A stretch of 39,468 bases of DNA from Shewanella decolorationis S12 (GCF_000485795.1 NZ_AXZL01000041.1:1-39468), one strand, 5' to 3'; positions 1 through 10,036 are shown, numbered from the stretch's first letter. Notes: generated from the sequence alone by a model not told the origin. Translations and numbers: made by a program.

Positions 1-17
1 GGCCCCATTTGGCCTTA

Positions 18-55
18 AAATACAAAACGCCCGATGAGGTTCATCAGGCGTTTTA
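18..55 (-). terminator. Terminator downstream of suhB
   Basis: An inverted repeat (arms about 24-36 and 42-54, AAAACGCC against GGCGTTTT with one internal mismatch) lies 60 bases past the suhB stop. Read on the minus strand, the stem runs into a T-rich stretch, as expected of an intrinsic terminator. It is near-symmetric and could also stop a gene entering from the left. Confidence 0.7.
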
Positions 56-113
56 GGTGGAAATAAGTGTCAACTTATTTCAGGACGGGACAGTTACTGC
101 CGCAAGGGTATGA

Positions 114-917
114 TTAACGCTTTAAACCTTCGTTCAGCAAAGGACGCATGGTTTTCACTAACTCTGTGGTCACTTTCGGTGAACCTGCAACGATGTTGCC
201 AGAGATCAGGTAGTTATGACCACCAGTGAAGTCGGTGACTGTGCCACCCGCTTCGCGGCAGATTAAGTCGCCAGCAGCGATATCCCATGGCTTTAAACCG
301 ATTTCGAAGAAACCGTCTAAACGGCCAGCAGCCACATAGGCTAAATCTAATGCGGCAGAACCTGCGCGGCGTAAGTCAGAACACTGACCGAACACTTCGC
401 CAAAGATTGCCATGTAGCTTTCGGTGTGTTGGCGGGCTTTGAATGGGAAACCTGTACCGATAATGGTTGGAGCCAGTTCAGTCACATTGGTTACGCGGAT
501 ACGGAAATCGTTTAATTTGGCGCCTTTACCACGGATAGCGGTAAATAATTCTTCACGAACAGGATCGTACACAACGGCAACTTCAGTTTTGCCTTTGTGT
601 TGCAGTGCGATAGAAACTGCGAAGTGGGGAATGCCTCTAACGAAGTTATTAGTTCCATCCAGAGGATCGACTATCCAAATATAGTCTTTGTTTTCACCAC
701 GATTTTCGCCTTTTTCTTCACCCACGATAGTGTGATCAGGGTAAGATTTGCGAATTTGATAGGTAATAGCAGCTTCTGCTTCCTTATCTACACTGGTAAC
801 AAAATCGTTGATACCTTTAGCACTGACTTCAACTCGGTCAAGTTCAGTGTAGGCGCGCATAATAGTTTGGCCAGCCGCGCGGGCAGCGCGAACAGCAATC
901 GTCAGCATCGGATGCAT
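114..917 (-). CDS. suhB: Inositol-1-monophosphatase SuhB
   Basis: This encodes a Mg-dependent, Li-sensitive inositol monophosphatase of 267 residues, the same length as E. coli SuhB. The N-terminus MHPMLTIAVRAARAAG is nearly identical to the E. coli protein. The family metal-binding motif DPLDGTNNF (about residues 84-92), the GEEKGE motif before it, and the C-terminal WDIAAGDLICREAGG motif (about residues 213-227) are all present. In E. coli, SuhB also joins the rRNA antitermination complex with NusA, NusB, NusE and NusG. That second role is known for the family and cannot be judged here. The gene is divergent from trmJ with 154 bases between them, the same neighbourhood as in E. coli. Confidence 0.96.
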   Translation of the reverse strand: MHPMLTIAVRAARAAGQTIMRAYTELDRVEVSAKGINDFVTSVDKEAEAAITYQIRKSYPDHTIVGEEKGENRGENKDYIWIVDPLDGTNNFVRGIPHFAVSIALQHKGKTEVAVVYDPVREELFTAIRGKGAKLNDFRIRVTNVTELAPTIIGTGFPFKARQHTESYMAIFGEVFGQCSDLRRAGSAALDLAYVAAGRLDGFFEIGLKPWDIAAGDLICREAGGTVTDFTGGHNYLISGNIVAGSPKVTTELVKTMRPLLNEGLKR

Positions 918-1071
918 TGCAATCCCCTGGATGTTAAAGAACGTTAAAAATAGCGGGCGGCATTATACTCGATTTGAATGTTATATCAAATACCGATTTT
1001 CATATAAGCATTCACGCACGCCTGTGATAGTATTCGCTCACTGTGTTTTGTGAATTAAATTAAGTCGTTTC

Positions 1072-1797
1072 ATGCTAAGTAATATTCGTGTGATTTTAGT
1101 GGGGACATCGCACCCCGGCAATATTGGCTCGACCGCCAGAGCGATGAAGACCATGGGGTTATCGACCCTGTATCTTGCCGAACCAAGATGTGAAGTGGAT
1201 GGTCAATCCATCGCCTTAGCCGCCGGTGCATCGGACATTTTAAAGCATTTGGTGAAAGTGGATTCCTTAGAGGAAGCCATCGCCGATTGCAGTTTAGTGA
1301 TTGCCACCAGTGCCCGCAGCCGTACCTTAGATTGGCCAATGCTCGAACCCCGTGAAGCGGGGCAAAAGTTGGTCTCTGAGGGCTTAACAGGGCCCGTCGC
1401 CATTGTCTTTGGCCGTGAAAATCATGGTTTGACCAATGAAGAATTACAGCAATGTACTTACCATGTGGCTATTCCTGCTAACCCTGAATACAGCTCATTG
1501 AATTTAGCACAAGCAGTGCAGATCATTTGTTATGAGACGCGTGTGGCACACTTAGCGCAAACAGCGGCGCCGCAAGTGGAGGAAGAGTATCCGCTTTCTG
1601 CCGATCTTGAGCGTTTCTTTGTGCACTTAGAAAGTACCTTATCATCGACAGGTTTTATTATTAAAAACCACCCCGGCCAAGTGATGACTAAGCTACGTCG
1701 TCTGTTTAGCCGTGCACGTATCGAAAGCCAAGAAATGAACATTCTTCGAGGCATTTTAACCTCGATCGATAAAGTGGTAGGTAACAAACAAAAATAG
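1072..1797 (+). CDS. trmJ: tRNA (cytidine/uridine-2'-O-)-methyltransferase TrmJ
   Basis: This is a SPOUT-class methyltransferase of 241 residues that adds the 2'-O-methyl group at position 32 of the anticodon loop, using S-adenosylmethionine. The N-terminal segment [29 protein letters not shown] and the SPOUT knot motifs [17 protein letters not shown] (about residues 108-124) and [17 protein letters not shown] (about 135-151) match E. coli TrmJ closely. The C-terminal third is the variable extension of the family. It starts the suhB/trmJ/cysE/isc neighbourhood and is followed 45 bases later by cysE, probably in one transcript. Confidence 0.95.
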   Translation: MLSNIRVILVGTSHPGNIGSTARAMKTMGLSTLYLAEPRCEVDGQSIALAAGASDILKHLVKVDSLEEAIADCSLVIATSARSRTLDWPMLEPREAGQKLVSEGLTGPVAIVFGRENHGLTNEELQQCTYHVAIPANPEYSSLNLAQAVQIICYETRVAHLAQTAAPQVEEEYPLSADLERFFVHLESTLSSTGFIIKNHPGQVMTKLRRLFSRARIESQEMNILRGILTSIDKVVGNKQK

Positions 1798-1842
1798 CCA
1801 AAGTACATTTGGCAAATAACGCTAATCGCGAAGGATTGAAGC

Positions 1843-2664
1843 ATGGGTGTGATAGCTAGGCTAAAAGAAGACATTGAATCTATATATCACCGTGATCCCG
1901 CGGCGCGCAGCGCCTTTGAGATCTTGGTCAACTATCCTGGCATGCACGCCATTTGGCTGCACCGGATAAGCCATAAATTATGGAAGCGTGATTGGCGCTT
2001 AATGGCCCGTTGTTTATCGACTTTTTCGCGCTGGCTGACGGGAGTGGAGATCCATCCGGGTGCCACCATTGGCGATCGTTTCTTTATCGACCATGGTATG
2101 GGCGTGGTGATCGGCGAAACCGCCGAGATTGGCGATGATTGTACTTTGTATCACGGCGTGACACTTGGCGGCACCACTTGGCAGGCAGGTAAACGCCATC
2201 CCACACTAGGCAATAACGTGGTCGTGGGCGCAGGGGCTAAGATTTTAGGTCCTATCACTATGCATGATGGGGCGCGTGTCGGCTCTAACTCTGTGGTGGT
2301 GAAAGATGTGCCTAAGGATACGACTGTGGTCGGGATCCCTGGGCGCGTGGTCGCCACACCTTCGCCACAATCGAAGGAGAAGTCTGAGCGTCGCAGCGCC
2401 ATGGCCAAGAAATATGGTTTCGATGCGTATGCTGTGTCTCCTGACAATCCGGATCCTGTCGCAAACGCTATCGGTCAAATGCTGGACCATATGCATTTAA
2501 TGGATTCAAAAGTGCAGGAATTGTGTCAAGCCATTCAGCGCTTAGGTGGTGATGTATGCACCGAAAGATTGCCAGAGCTGAATGTGGGTGAGTTTAACGA
2601 CGCGGAAAAAGCCGCCGCCGATAAACGCCAGAGTGCGCTCGACGAGTTTGATCCCAGCATTTAA
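1843..2664 (+). CDS. cysE: Serine O-acetyltransferase CysE
   Basis: This 273-residue enzyme transfers acetyl from acetyl-CoA to L-serine, giving O-acetylserine, the precursor of cysteine. The N-terminal helical domain (about 1-65) is followed by a left-handed beta-helix of hexapeptide repeats (about 67-165), including [18 protein letters not shown] with the Asp-His catalytic pair, then HGVTLGGT. The C-terminal 80 residues are charged and predicted helical, longer than in short EpsC-type enzymes. The sequence resembles the CysE2/NifP-like enzymes found beside Fe-S cluster genes. Placed directly upstream of iscR, it fits a role in supplying the cysteine that IscS consumes. The assignment to this subtype is inference. 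Confidence 0.93.
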   Translation: MGVIARLKEDIESIYHRDPAARSAFEILVNYPGMHAIWLHRISHKLWKRDWRLMARCLSTFSRWLTGVEIHPGATIGDRFFIDHGMGVVIGETAEIGDDCTLYHGVTLGGTTWQAGKRHPTLGNNVVVGAGAKILGPITMHDGARVGSNSVVVKDVPKDTTVVGIPGRVVATPSPQSKEKSERRSAMAKKYGFDAYAVSPDNPDPVANAIGQMLDHMHLMDSKVQELCQAIQRLGGDVCTERLPELNVGEFNDAEKAAADKRQSALDEFDPSI

Positions 2665-2925
2665 TTAAGGTGTTTTGCGCAGAGGCATGTTGATGTTAAT
2701 CCACATGCTTCTGCCACCGATGATTGCCATTCAATTTCCTCTGAGGTTGCGCGGTTTTTAAACAGAGTGGACCTAGGTGGTTAGCTTTCATTCCAAGAGA
2801 GTGCGTTAGATCCCGATATGGGGGCGATTAGGACGATTAATTGCCCCTTTAGCATTGAATCTTAGGGCAGAAAAAGGTTAAATACCCCACCAAGATGAAA
2901 GGGTATTGGTTCGCTGCACGCTTAT
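2665..2925. other. cysE-iscR intergenic region
   Basis: About 260 bases without a credible gene. An 11-bp inverted repeat (2679-2689 against 2704-2714, one G-T pair) follows cysE by 15 bases. It lacks a U-tract, so it is a stem-loop of unknown role, possibly mRNA 3'-end protection. I see nothing else before the IscR sites. Confidence 0.5.
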
Positions 2926-2975
2926 ATACTTGAGTGTTTTACTAGGTTTTATACTTGACTGATTTACTCAGGTAT
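2926..2975 (+). promoter_or_regulatory. Two adjacent IscR type-1 sites at the isc promoter
   Basis: Two 25-base elements lie head to tail. The downstream one (2951-2975) starts ATACTTGACT and ends TCAGGTAT, and agrees with the published type-1 IscR consensus at all but one position. The upstream one (2926-2950) starts ATACTTGAGT and is a poorer match. TTGACT at 2955-2960 inside the better site can serve as the -35 box, with a weak -10 near 2978-2983. E. coli iscR also has two sites overlapping its promoter, where [2Fe-2S]-IscR represses its own operon. Confidence 0.8.
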
Positions 2976-3015
2976 GTTGAAATAACCCCATACCTGTTTG
3001 GGAGCTATGGTAGTT

Positions 3016-3477
3016 ATGAAACTTACATCTAAAGGTCGTTATGCAGTAACCGCAATGCTCGATGTGGCCATCCACTCGGCTTCGGGACCGGTTCCCTTAG
3101 CGGATATCTCTGAAAGACAAGGGATTTCGCTTTCCTATCTGGAACAACTCTTCGCAAAGTTACGCAAACATGGCCTAGTGGCCAGTGTCCGTGGTCCAGG
3201 TGGTGGTTATCGCTTAGGCCTCGAAGCTAATGATATTTCTGTTGGCATGGTGGTCCATGCCGTGGACGAGTCTGTCGATGCGACTCGTTGTCAAGGATTA
3301 GGCAATTGCCAGAGTGGAACTCGCTGCTTAACGCACTCGCTCTGGGGCGATTTAAGCAAACAAATTTCAGATTTTTTAGATGGTATCAGTCTTGCGGGCT
3401 TAATGCAGAAACGAGATGTGCAGTTTATCTCGCTTAAGCAAGACACTATGCAAAAGGAGCAAAGAGTCAGCTTATAG
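3016..3477 (+). CDS. iscR: Fe-S cluster regulator IscR
   Basis: This is an Rrf2-family repressor of 153 residues that carries a [2Fe-2S] cluster. The winged helix lies at about residues 1-80 ([18 protein letters not shown], then [19 protein letters not shown]). The cluster ligands are C92, C98, C104 and H107, with the spacing of E. coli IscR. I chose ATG 3016, which gives the family N-terminus [11 protein letters not shown] and lies 11 bases after GGGAG (3000-3004); the in-frame ATG at 3007 is too close to that site. The C-terminus is shorter than and unlike that of E. coli. It heads the isc operon and should sense cluster availability, repressing from the two upstream sites. Confidence 0.97.
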   Translation: MKLTSKGRYAVTAMLDVAIHSASGPVPLADISERQGISLSYLEQLFAKLRKHGLVASVRGPGGGYRLGLEANDISVGMVVHAVDESVDATRCQGLGNCQSGTRCLTHSLWGDLSKQISDFLDGISLAGLMQKRDVQFISLKQDTMQKEQRVSL

Positions 3478-3555
3478 GCTTTTTGTTATACGATAAAAAT
3501 TATTTTTGTACGTTGTATGTAGCCTCGGCAGAGACTGCTAAGTACGGAGTGTGTT

Positions 3556-4770
3556 ATGAAGCTTCCTATCTATTTAGATTATGCCGCCACCACGCCAGTT
3601 GATCCGCGAGTCGCGGAAAAAATGTTCCAATACATGACGATGGATGGCATCTTCGGTAACCCAGCATCACGTTCTCACCGTTATGGCTGGCAAGCGGAAG
3701 AAGCGGTGGATGTGGCGCGCAGCCAAGTGGCTGATCTGATCAATGCTGATCACCGTGAAATCGTGTTTACCTCAGGTGCAACCGAATCAAACAATCTGGC
3801 GATCAAAGGCGTAGCGCACTTCTACAATAAGAAAGGCAAGCACATCATCACCAGCAAGACTGAACATAAAGCGGTACTCGATACCTGCCGTCAGCTTGAG
3901 CGTGAAGGCTTTGAAGTCACTTACTTAGAGCCAGATGCTAACGGTATCATTCCGATGGAACGTTTAGAAGCGGCGATGCGCGACGACACGATTCTTGTCA
4001 GCATCATGCATGTGAATAACGAAATCGGTGTGATCCATGATGTGGATGCTATCGGCGAGTTATGCCGTTCAAAAGGCATTATCTTCCATATGGATGCTGC
4101 ACAAAGCGCGGGTAAATTACCTATCGATGTACAAACCACTAAGGTCGATCTGATCTCTATTTCTGGCCACAAAATGTATGGTCCAAAAGGGATTGGTGCT
4201 CTGTACGTTCGCCGTAAACCTCGCATTCGTTTAGAAGCGCAAATGCACGGCGGTGGCCATGAACGTGGTATGCGTAGTGGCACATTGCCAACTCACCAAA
4301 TCGTCGGTTTAGGTGAAGCGGCTGCGATTGCAAAAGCTGAAATGGCAACAGACAACGCCCGTATCGCTAAGCTGCGTGATAAGTTATGGAATGGCATCAA
4401 GCACATTGAAGAAACCTATGTGAACGGCGACATGACTCACCGTGTGAGCGGTAGCCTAAACGTCAGCTTCAACTATGTTGAAGGTGAGTCGCTGATGATG
4501 GCATTAAAAGATTTAGCGGTTTCATCGGGTTCTGCCTGTACTTCAGCCAGTCTCGAGCCAAGTTACGTGTTACGTGCGCTCGGTTTAAATGATGAAATGG
4601 CGCATAGCTCAATTCGTTTCTCAATCGGTCGTTTTACCACTGAAGAAGAAATCGACCACGCTATCGAAGTTATTACTCAATCTATTGATAAATTAAGAGA
4701 AATGTCTCCACTGTGGGAGATGTTCAAAGATGGCATTGACCTGAATCAGGTCCAGTGGGCTCATCATTAA
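3556..4770 (+). CDS. iscS: Cysteine desulfurase IscS
   Basis: This PLP-dependent enzyme removes sulfur from cysteine and passes it as a persulfide to IscU and other acceptors. At 404 residues it has exactly the length of E. coli IscS. The PLP lysine is K206 in [12 protein letters not shown], and the mobile-loop catalytic cysteine is C328 in [10 protein letters not shown]. The substrate and cofactor motifs TSGATESNN and HVNNEIGV are intact. It follows iscR by 78 bases and precedes iscU by 37, in the standard isc order. Besides Fe-S clusters, IscS of this family feeds tRNA thiolation and other sulfur pathways. Confidence 0.98.
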   Translation: MKLPIYLDYAATTPVDPRVAEKMFQYMTMDGIFGNPASRSHRYGWQAEEAVDVARSQVADLINADHREIVFTSGATESNNLAIKGVAHFYNKKGKHIITSKTEHKAVLDTCRQLEREGFEVTYLEPDANGIIPMERLEAAMRDDTILVSIMHVNNEIGVIHDVDAIGELCRSKGIIFHMDAAQSAGKLPIDVQTTKVDLISISGHKMYGPKGIGALYVRRKPRIRLEAQMHGGGHERGMRSGTLPTHQIVGLGEAAAIAKAEMATDNARIAKLRDKLWNGIKHIEETYVNGDMTHRVSGSLNVSFNYVEGESLMMALKDLAVSSGSACTSASLEPSYVLRALGLNDEMAHSSIRFSIGRFTTEEEIDHAIEVITQSIDKLREMSPLWEMFKDGIDLNQVQWAHH

Positions 4771-4807
4771 TTCGACCATTTACAATAGATAATTTTGGAG
4801 CAGTACC

Positions 4808-5191
4808 ATGGCTTACAGTGAAAAAGTGATAGATCATTATGAGAACCCACGTAACGTTGGTTCTTTCGACAAGAACGATCCTTCGGTCGTGACCGGTATG
4901 GTGGGAGCGCCTGCCTGTGGTGACGTGATGAAGTTACAGCTGAAAATTGGCGCAGACGGCATCATCGAAGACGCTAAGTTCAAAACCTACGGTTGTGGCA
5001 GCGCGATTGCGTCTAGCTCACTGGTAACCGAGTGGGTGAAAGGCAAGACTATCGAGCAAGCAGCGGCAATTAAAAACACCGATATCGCGGAAGAATTAGC
5101 CTTGCCACCGGTGAAAATCCACTGTTCCATTTTGGCAGAAGATGCCATTAAAGCGGCAATCGACGAGTACAAATCGAAACAAGCTAAGTAA
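4808..5191 (+). CDS. iscU: Fe-S scaffold protein IscU
   Basis: This 127-residue scaffold assembles [2Fe-2S] clusters from IscS-derived sulfur and hands them on with HscA/HscB help. The cluster ligands C37, C63 and C106, the nearby D39 and H105, and the HscA-recognition motif LPPVK at residues 99-103 are all present. No residue expected for function is missing. The gap to iscA is only 14 bases, indicating cotranscription. Confidence 0.98.
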   Translation: MAYSEKVIDHYENPRNVGSFDKNDPSVVTGMVGAPACGDVMKLQLKIGADGIIEDAKFKTYGCGSAIASSSLVTEWVKGKTIEQAAAIKNTDIAEELALPPVKIHCSILAEDAIKAAIDEYKSKQAK

Positions 5192-5205
5192 CATCTGGAG
5201 TTAAG

Positions 5206-5529
5206 ATGGCGATTACAATGACCCCAGCGGCAACTGAGCGTGTCAGATCTTTCTTAGCGAATCGAGGCAAGGGCATCGGCCTGCGCCTCGGCTTAAAGAC
5301 CTCTGGCTGTTCGGGTATGGCGTATGTGCTTGAGTTTGTTGATGCGCTGAATGATGACGATGAAGTGTATGATATTGATGGTGTTAAAATTATTATCGAT
5401 GCAAAAAGCTTCATTTATCTACAGGGCATTGAGTTGGATTTTGTTAAAGAAGGCCTGAACGAAGGTTTCCAATTTAACAATCCTAACGCAAAAGGTGAGT
5501 GCGGTTGCGGTGAGAGTTTCACTGTTTAA
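5206..5529 (+). CDS. iscA: A-type Fe-S carrier IscA
   Basis: This 107-residue A-type carrier accepts clusters from the scaffold and delivers them to apo-proteins. It carries the invariant cysteines C35 (in SGCSGMAY) and C99/C101 (in GECGCGESF). The family beta-rich core [17 protein letters not shown] is intact. Length and motifs match E. coli IscA. It sits between iscU and hscB with short gaps on both sides. Confidence 0.97.
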   Translation: MAITMTPAATERVRSFLANRGKGIGLRLGLKTSGCSGMAYVLEFVDALNDDDEVYDIDGVKIIIDAKSFIYLQGIELDFVKEGLNEGFQFNNPNAKGECGCGESFTV

Positions 5530-5544
5530 TTGCCGAATTGACGC

Positions 5545-6069
5545 ATGAATTATTTCGAGCTGTTTAAGTTTTCCCCTGCCTTCGATATTGACACCGCTGT
5601 GCTTGCAGAACGCTACCGCGAACTGCAACGGGCGGTGCATCCCGATAAGTTTGCCAACGATACCGAGCAACAACGCTTATTGTCGGTGCAACGCACTGCG
5701 CAAGTGAATGACGGTTATCAAACCCTAAAAGATCCTATCCGCCGTGCCGAGCATATGCTGTCGCTACGTGGTATCGATTTAAGCCACGAAACCACCACAG
5801 TGAAAGACACTGCATTTTTAATGCAGCAGATGGAATGGCGTGAGGCGTTAGAAGACATTCGCGATAGTGCAGATCCCCAAGAGAGCATTGATGAGTTATA
5901 CGACTCTTTCGCGGCCTACCGGACAAAGCTGACGAAATTGCTCACCGCCCAGCTAAGCAGTGGCAGCGAAGAAGATGCCTTGTTAGCGGCAGATCAAGTA
6001 CGCAAGCTTAAATTTATGGCAAAATTACACGATGAGCTGACGCGTATCGAAGACGCGCTGCTCGATTAA
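5545..6069 (+). CDS. hscB: Co-chaperone HscB
   Basis: This J-protein co-chaperone binds IscU and stimulates the ATPase of HscA. The J-domain occupies about residues 1-75, with the HPD motif at 32-34 (RAVHPDKFA) followed by [20 protein letters not shown]. The C-terminal three-helix domain (about 90-174) binds IscU in the family. At 174 residues it is close to the E. coli length of 171. Its partner hscA follows after 67 bases. Confidence 0.96.
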   Translation: MNYFELFKFSPAFDIDTAVLAERYRELQRAVHPDKFANDTEQQRLLSVQRTAQVNDGYQTLKDPIRRAEHMLSLRGIDLSHETTTVKDTAFLMQQMEWREALEDIRDSADPQESIDELYDSFAAYRTKLTKLLTAQLSSGSEEDALLAADQVRKLKFMAKLHDELTRIEDALLD

Positions 6070-6136
6070 TTTTCCCTATTGCAGTTATTTAGCCGATTCA
6101 GACGGGTCTGAGTCGGCGCTACTAAGTTGGATACAT

Positions 6137-7999
6137 ATGGCCCTTTTGCAGATTGCAGAGCCCGGACAAAGCGCCGCGCCGCACCAACATAGACTTGCCG
6201 TTGGCATCGATTTAGGTACCACTAATTCCCTCGTGGCCGCCGTCCGCAGCGGCGTAACGGCGACCTTACCCGATGAAAATGGCCAGCATTCTTTACCTTC
6301 TATCGTTCGTTATACCCAAGATGGCATTGAAGTGGGTCAAGTCGCGGCGTTAAGTTCAGCGCAGGATCCGAAAAACACTATTGTATCGGTCAAGCGCTTT
6401 ATGGGCCGCAGCCTCACGGATATTCAATCTGGTGAGCAAGCGTTCCCATACCAGTTTGAAGCCAGTGAAAACGGTTTGCCGCTGTTTGTCACGCCTCAAG
6501 GGCAAGTGAATCCGGTGCAAGTGTCAGCGGAAATTTTACGTCCTCTGGTTGAACGCGCAGAGAAAACCTTAGGCGGCGAGCTGCAGGGAGTCGTCATCAC
6601 AGTGCCAGCGTATTTCGATGATGCGCAGCGTCAAGGGACTAAAGATGCCGCGTCTTTGCTTGGTGTGAAAGTATTGCGCCTGCTCAACGAGCCTACCGCG
6701 GCGGCAATCGCCTATGGGTTAGACTCAAAGCAAGAAGGCGTGATCGCTATTTACGATCTCGGCGGCGGAACCTTTGATATCTCTATTCTGCGTTTAAATC
6801 GTGGCGTCTTTGAAGTGCTGGCCACAGGCGGTGATTCTGCGCTGGGTGGCGATGACTTTGACCATCTGTTGCAGGCTCATATGCAGCAAGTGTGGCAATT
6901 AACTAATATCGATTCGCAGCTCAGCCGTCAGTTATTGATTGAAGCGCGCCGCGTGAAAGAAGCCTTAACCGATGCGAGTGAAGTCGAAGCGAGCTTGACG
7001 CTTGCCGATGGCACAGTGCTCAAGCAACTGGTGACTAAGGCTGAATTTGATAGTTTAATCAGCGCATTAGTAAAGAAAACCATCGCCAGCTGTCGTCGCA
7101 CCCTACGTGATGCGGGCGTAACGGCTGATGAAGTGTTAGAAACTGTGATGGTGGGTGGTTCCACCCGCGTGCCATTAGTGCGTGAACAGGTTGAAGCCTT
7201 TTTCGGTAAGGCGCCATTAACTTCTATCGATCCTGATCGTGTTGTCGCCATCGGCGCGGCGATTCAGGCCGATATTCTGGTTGGTAACAAACCCGAGTCT
7301 GAATTATTACTGCTCGATGTGATCCCCTTGTCATTAGGGATTGAAACCATGGGTGGTTTAGTGGAGAAAGTGGTTTCTCGTAACACCACGATCCCAGTCG
7401 CCCGCGCCCAAGAGTTCACCACCTTCAAGGATGGTCAAACGGCGATGGCCTTTCATGTGGTGCAGGGCGAGCGTGAGTTAGTCGATGATTGTCGCTCACT
7501 CGCACGCTTTACGCTTAAAGGTATTCCGCCGTTAGCTGCGGGCGCTGCCCATATTCGTGTGACCTTCCAAGTCGATGCCGATGGTCTGCTCAGCGTCACC
7601 GCAATGGAGAAATCCACTGGCGTGCAATCGAGCATTCAGGTCAAGCCTTCGTTTGGTTTATCGGATACCGAAATCGCGACTATGCTCAAGGACTCGATGA
7701 AGCATGCTAAAGAAGACATTAGTCGTCGTATGCTGGCTGAGCAGCAAGTCGAGGCGGCAAGGGTACTTGAGTCGTTAAATGCAGCGCTTGCAAAAGATGG
7801 CGACTTGCTGACAAGTGATGAGCGTCAGCAGATTGATACGGTCATGGCTCAGCTTGCCGAAATTGCCCGTGGTGATGATGCCGATGTGATTAAGCAAGCG
7901 ATTGAAGTCCTTGATGAACATACTCAGGATTTCGCCGCGAAGCGTATGGACAATTCTATTCGAGTGGCCTTTAAGGGTCAGTCAATTGACAACATATAG
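6137..7999 (+). CDS. hscA: Fe-S specialised Hsp70 HscA
   Basis: This Hsp70-type ATPase binds the LPPVK motif of IscU and promotes cluster release. At 620 residues it is close to the 616 of E. coli HscA. The nucleotide-binding domain (about 20-385) shows [41 protein letters not shown] and [15 protein letters not shown]. The substrate-binding domain follows the linker [19 protein letters not shown] (about 394 onward). The lid region is shorter than in DnaK, as usual for HscA. Its start precedes the ATPase motif by about 20 residues, as in relatives. Confidence 0.97.
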   Translation: MALLQIAEPGQSAAPHQHRLAVGIDLGTTNSLVAAVRSGVTATLPDENGQHSLPSIVRYTQDGIEVGQVAALSSAQDPKNTIVSVKRFMGRSLTDIQSGEQAFPYQFEASENGLPLFVTPQGQVNPVQVSAEILRPLVERAEKTLGGELQGVVITVPAYFDDAQRQGTKDAASLLGVKVLRLLNEPTAAAIAYGLDSKQEGVIAIYDLGGGTFDISILRLNRGVFEVLATGGDSALGGDDFDHLLQAHMQQVWQLTNIDSQLSRQLLIEARRVKEALTDASEVEASLTLADGTVLKQLVTKAEFDSLISALVKKTIASCRRTLRDAGVTADEVLETVMVGGSTRVPLVREQVEAFFGKAPLTSIDPDRVVAIGAAIQADILVGNKPESELLLLDVIPLSLGIETMGGLVEKVVSRNTTIPVARAQEFTTFKDGQTAMAFHVVQGERELVDDCRSLARFTLKGIPPLAAGAAHIRVTFQVDADGLLSVTAMEKSTGVQSSIQVKPSFGLSDTEIATMLKDSMKHAKEDISRRMLAEQQVEAARVLESLNAALAKDGDLLTSDERQQIDTVMAQLAEIARGDDADVIKQAIEVLDEHTQDFAAKRMDNSIRVAFKGQSIDNI

Positions 8000-8007
8000 G
8001 TGATGTG

Positions 8008-8343
8008 ATGCCCCAGTTAGTCTTTCTTCCCCATGCTGAGTTATGTCCCGATGGCGCAGTGTTGGAAGCCAAAGTAGGTGAAACGATTCTCGATGTGGCG
8101 CTGCGTAACGGCATTAATATCGAGCATGCCTGTGAAAAGTCCTGTGCCTGCACCACATGCCACTGCATCGTGCGTGAGGGCTTTGATGAGCTAGAGCCAA
8201 GCGATGAGCTTGAAGATGATATGCTCGACAAGGCATGGGGACTAGAGCCTGAGAGCCGTTTGTCTTGTCAAGCCAAAGTTGTCGATAGCGATCTGGTGAT
8301 TGAAATTCCGAAGTACACTGTGAATATGGTGAGCGAAGGTTAA
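8008..8343 (+). CDS. fdx: [2Fe-2S] ferredoxin Fdx
   Basis: This adrenodoxin-type ferredoxin of 111 residues supplies electrons to the ISC machinery. The cluster ligands are C42, C48, C51 and C87, with the extra C46 and C53 also seen in E. coli Fdx. I chose ATG 8008; a GTG lies one codon earlier at 8005. AGGTGA at 7998-8003 overlaps the hscA stop and serves as the ribosome site, so translation is probably coupled to hscA. A terminator 25 bases downstream ends the main isc transcript here, before rimK and iscX. Confidence 0.97.
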   Translation: MPQLVFLPHAELCPDGAVLEAKVGETILDVALRNGINIEHACEKSCACTTCHCIVREGFDELEPSDELEDDMLDKAWGLEPESRLSCQAKVVDSDLVIEIPKYTVNMVSEG

Positions 8344-8367
8344 TCAACCCGATGCGATAATATCGTC

Positions 8368-8394
8368 AAAAACCAGTCCATGTGACTGGTTTTT
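8368..8394 (+). terminator. Terminator of the isc operon
   Basis: An 11-bp perfect stem (AAAAACCAGTC, 8368-8378, with 8384-8394) and a 5-base loop lie just after fdx. The 3' arm ends in five T residues. The stem is symmetric, so it could work in both directions. Confidence 0.85.
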
Positions 8395-8498
8395 GGCTTC
8401 TGGCGCCCAGCATTTGCGCAAGCAATAATTGCCATGATTGATTTATCCTAATCCGAGCGTATGATGCGCTCAAAATGAAATGGTTGTCGGAGACCAAA

Positions 8499-9398
8499 AT
8501 GAGAATCGCGATCCTATCGCAAGGGCCAGAGCTATATTCCACAAAGCGACTCGTTGAGGCTGCGACATTACGTGGTCACGAAGTCAAAGTGATCAACCCG
8601 CTCGAATGCTATATGAACATCAATATGCGCCAGTCGAGCATCCATATTGGTGGGGAAGAGTTACCGCCTTTTGATGCGGTTATTCCCCGTATTGGCGCTT
8701 CTATTACTTTTTATGGCTCTGCGGTTCTGCGCCAGTTTGAAATGATGGGCGTGTATGCGCTCAATGATTCGGTCGGCATTTCTCGCTCCCGCGATAAACT
8801 ACGTTCGATGCAGTTGATGTCACGCCGTGGTATCGGTTTGCCAATTACTGGCTTTGCCAATAAGCCGAGTGATATTCCTGATCTTATCGATATGGTGGGC
8901 GGCGCGCCGTTAGTGATCAAATTGCTTGAGGGCACGCAGGGCATTGGGGTGGTGTTAGCCGAAACCCGCAAGGCGGCAGAAAGCGTGATTGAAGCTTTTA
9001 TGGGACTAAAAGCCAATATCATGGTGCAGGAATACATTAAAGAAGCCAATGGCGCCGACATTCGCTGCTTTGTGCTGGGCGATAAAGTGATTGCGGCGAT
9101 GAAACGCCAAGCCATGCCTGGGGAGTTTCGTTCAAACTTACATCGGGGCGGCACTGCAAGTTTAGTCAAACTCACACCAGAAGAGCGCTCAGTCGCAATT
9201 CGTGCGGCCAAAACCATGGGACTCAATGTCGCAGGTGTGGATTTACTGCGCTCAAATCATGGCCCGGTGGTGATGGAAGTGAACTCTTCGCCCGGCCTTG
9301 AAGGGATAGAAGGGGCAACCGCAAAAGATGTTGCCGGTGCCATTATTGAGTTTGTTGAAAAGAACGCCCTCAAGGCAAAAAAGCCCACACAAGCGTAG
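8499..9398 (+). CDS. rimK: Ribosomal protein S6 glutamate ligase RimK
   Basis: This ATP-grasp ligase adds glutamate residues to the C-terminus of ribosomal protein S6 in E. coli. The 299-residue product matches E. coli RimK along its length: [21 protein letters not shown] at the start, [18 protein letters not shown] [16 protein letters not shown], then [18 protein letters not shown] and [10 protein letters not shown] in the ATP-grasp fold, and [16 protein letters not shown] chose ATG 8499 over 8475 because GGAGA (8489-8493) lies 5 bases upstream and it gives the family N-terminus. It lies between fdx and iscX, with its own terminator upstream. Confidence 0.93.
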
Positions 9399-9465
9399 AG
9401 TTAAGCCGCGATTAGGCTACACTCAGGAAAGGAACGTTTAGCTACAATGGCACAAGGGGGAGAGG

Positions 9466-9663
9466 ATGTCGTTAAAATGGATTGACTCACTAGATATCGC
9501 CTTAGAATTGCTAGAAAAGCATTCCGAGGTTGATCCCCACAAGCTGCATTTTACTCAGTTATACGAGTGGGTGTTGGCTCTTGATGATTTTGATGACGAT
9601 CCTAAGCATTGCAATGAGCGGATATTGGAAGCCATTCAGCAATGCTGGATTGAAGAGAAATAG
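9466..9663 (+). CDS. iscX: Fe-S assembly protein IscX
   Basis: This 65-residue acidic protein matches E. coli IscX (YfhJ), including LKWIDSLDIA, the FTQLYEWV stretch, LDDFDDDP and NERILEAIQ. In E. coli, IscX binds IscS and iron and slows or adjusts cluster assembly. A strong purine-rich ribosome site (GGGGGAGAGG) abuts the ATG. In E. coli it follows fdx directly. Here rimK and a terminator intervene, so it may be transcribed apart from iscRSUA. A 7-bp inverted repeat (9666-9672 with 9689-9695) follows the stop but has no clear T-tract. Confidence 0.94.
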   Translation: MSLKWIDSLDIALELLEKHSEVDPHKLHFTQLYEWVLALDDFDDDPKHCNERILEAIQQCWIEEK

Positions 9664-9868
9664 CTCAAGTTGCAAGGTTCTGTTGTGTCAACTTGTCCAC
9701 GTAAAAGCTGTTTTATGTGATTTGCGTCTCGTTTATTTTGCTTCGGAATGGGATTTTTGTGGGAGTTTGATCAGTATCAAATTCATTTTTATTGAATAAC
9801 GTACCTTGTAACGTATCGGTTAAGTTGTTAACCGCTAAATGTTATTCTCGCAACGCAAGGATGTTCAC

Positions 9869-10036
9869 ATGAAACTTTTGTTTGCTATGTTATTTACACT
9901 GTTACCCGCGTTGGCATGGGCTCATCCTGGTCATGGCGGTATCGGTTTGTTCCACCACTTACTCGATTTAGCGCCTGCAATCATTTTAGTTGCATTGATT
10001 GCGTGGGCGGGTATGTGGGCAAAAAATAAGAAATAA
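9869..10036 (+). CDS. Small histidine-containing membrane protein, unknown function
   Basis: This encodes 55 residues. A signal-peptide-like start (MKLLFAMLFTLLPALAWA) precedes a His/Gly-rich segment HPGHGGIGLFHH, one membrane segment (APAIILVALIAWAGMWA) and a basic tail KNKK. I chose ATG 9869, 8 bases after AAGG (9857-9860), over the upstream ATG 9839, because only this start gives the clean signal sequence. If the signal is cleaved after AWA, the histidines face the periplasm. I do not recognise the family. Metal binding is a guess from composition alone. Confidence 0.7.
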   Translation: MKLLFAMLFTLLPALAWAHPGHGGIGLFHHLLDLAPAIILVALIAWAGMWAKNKK

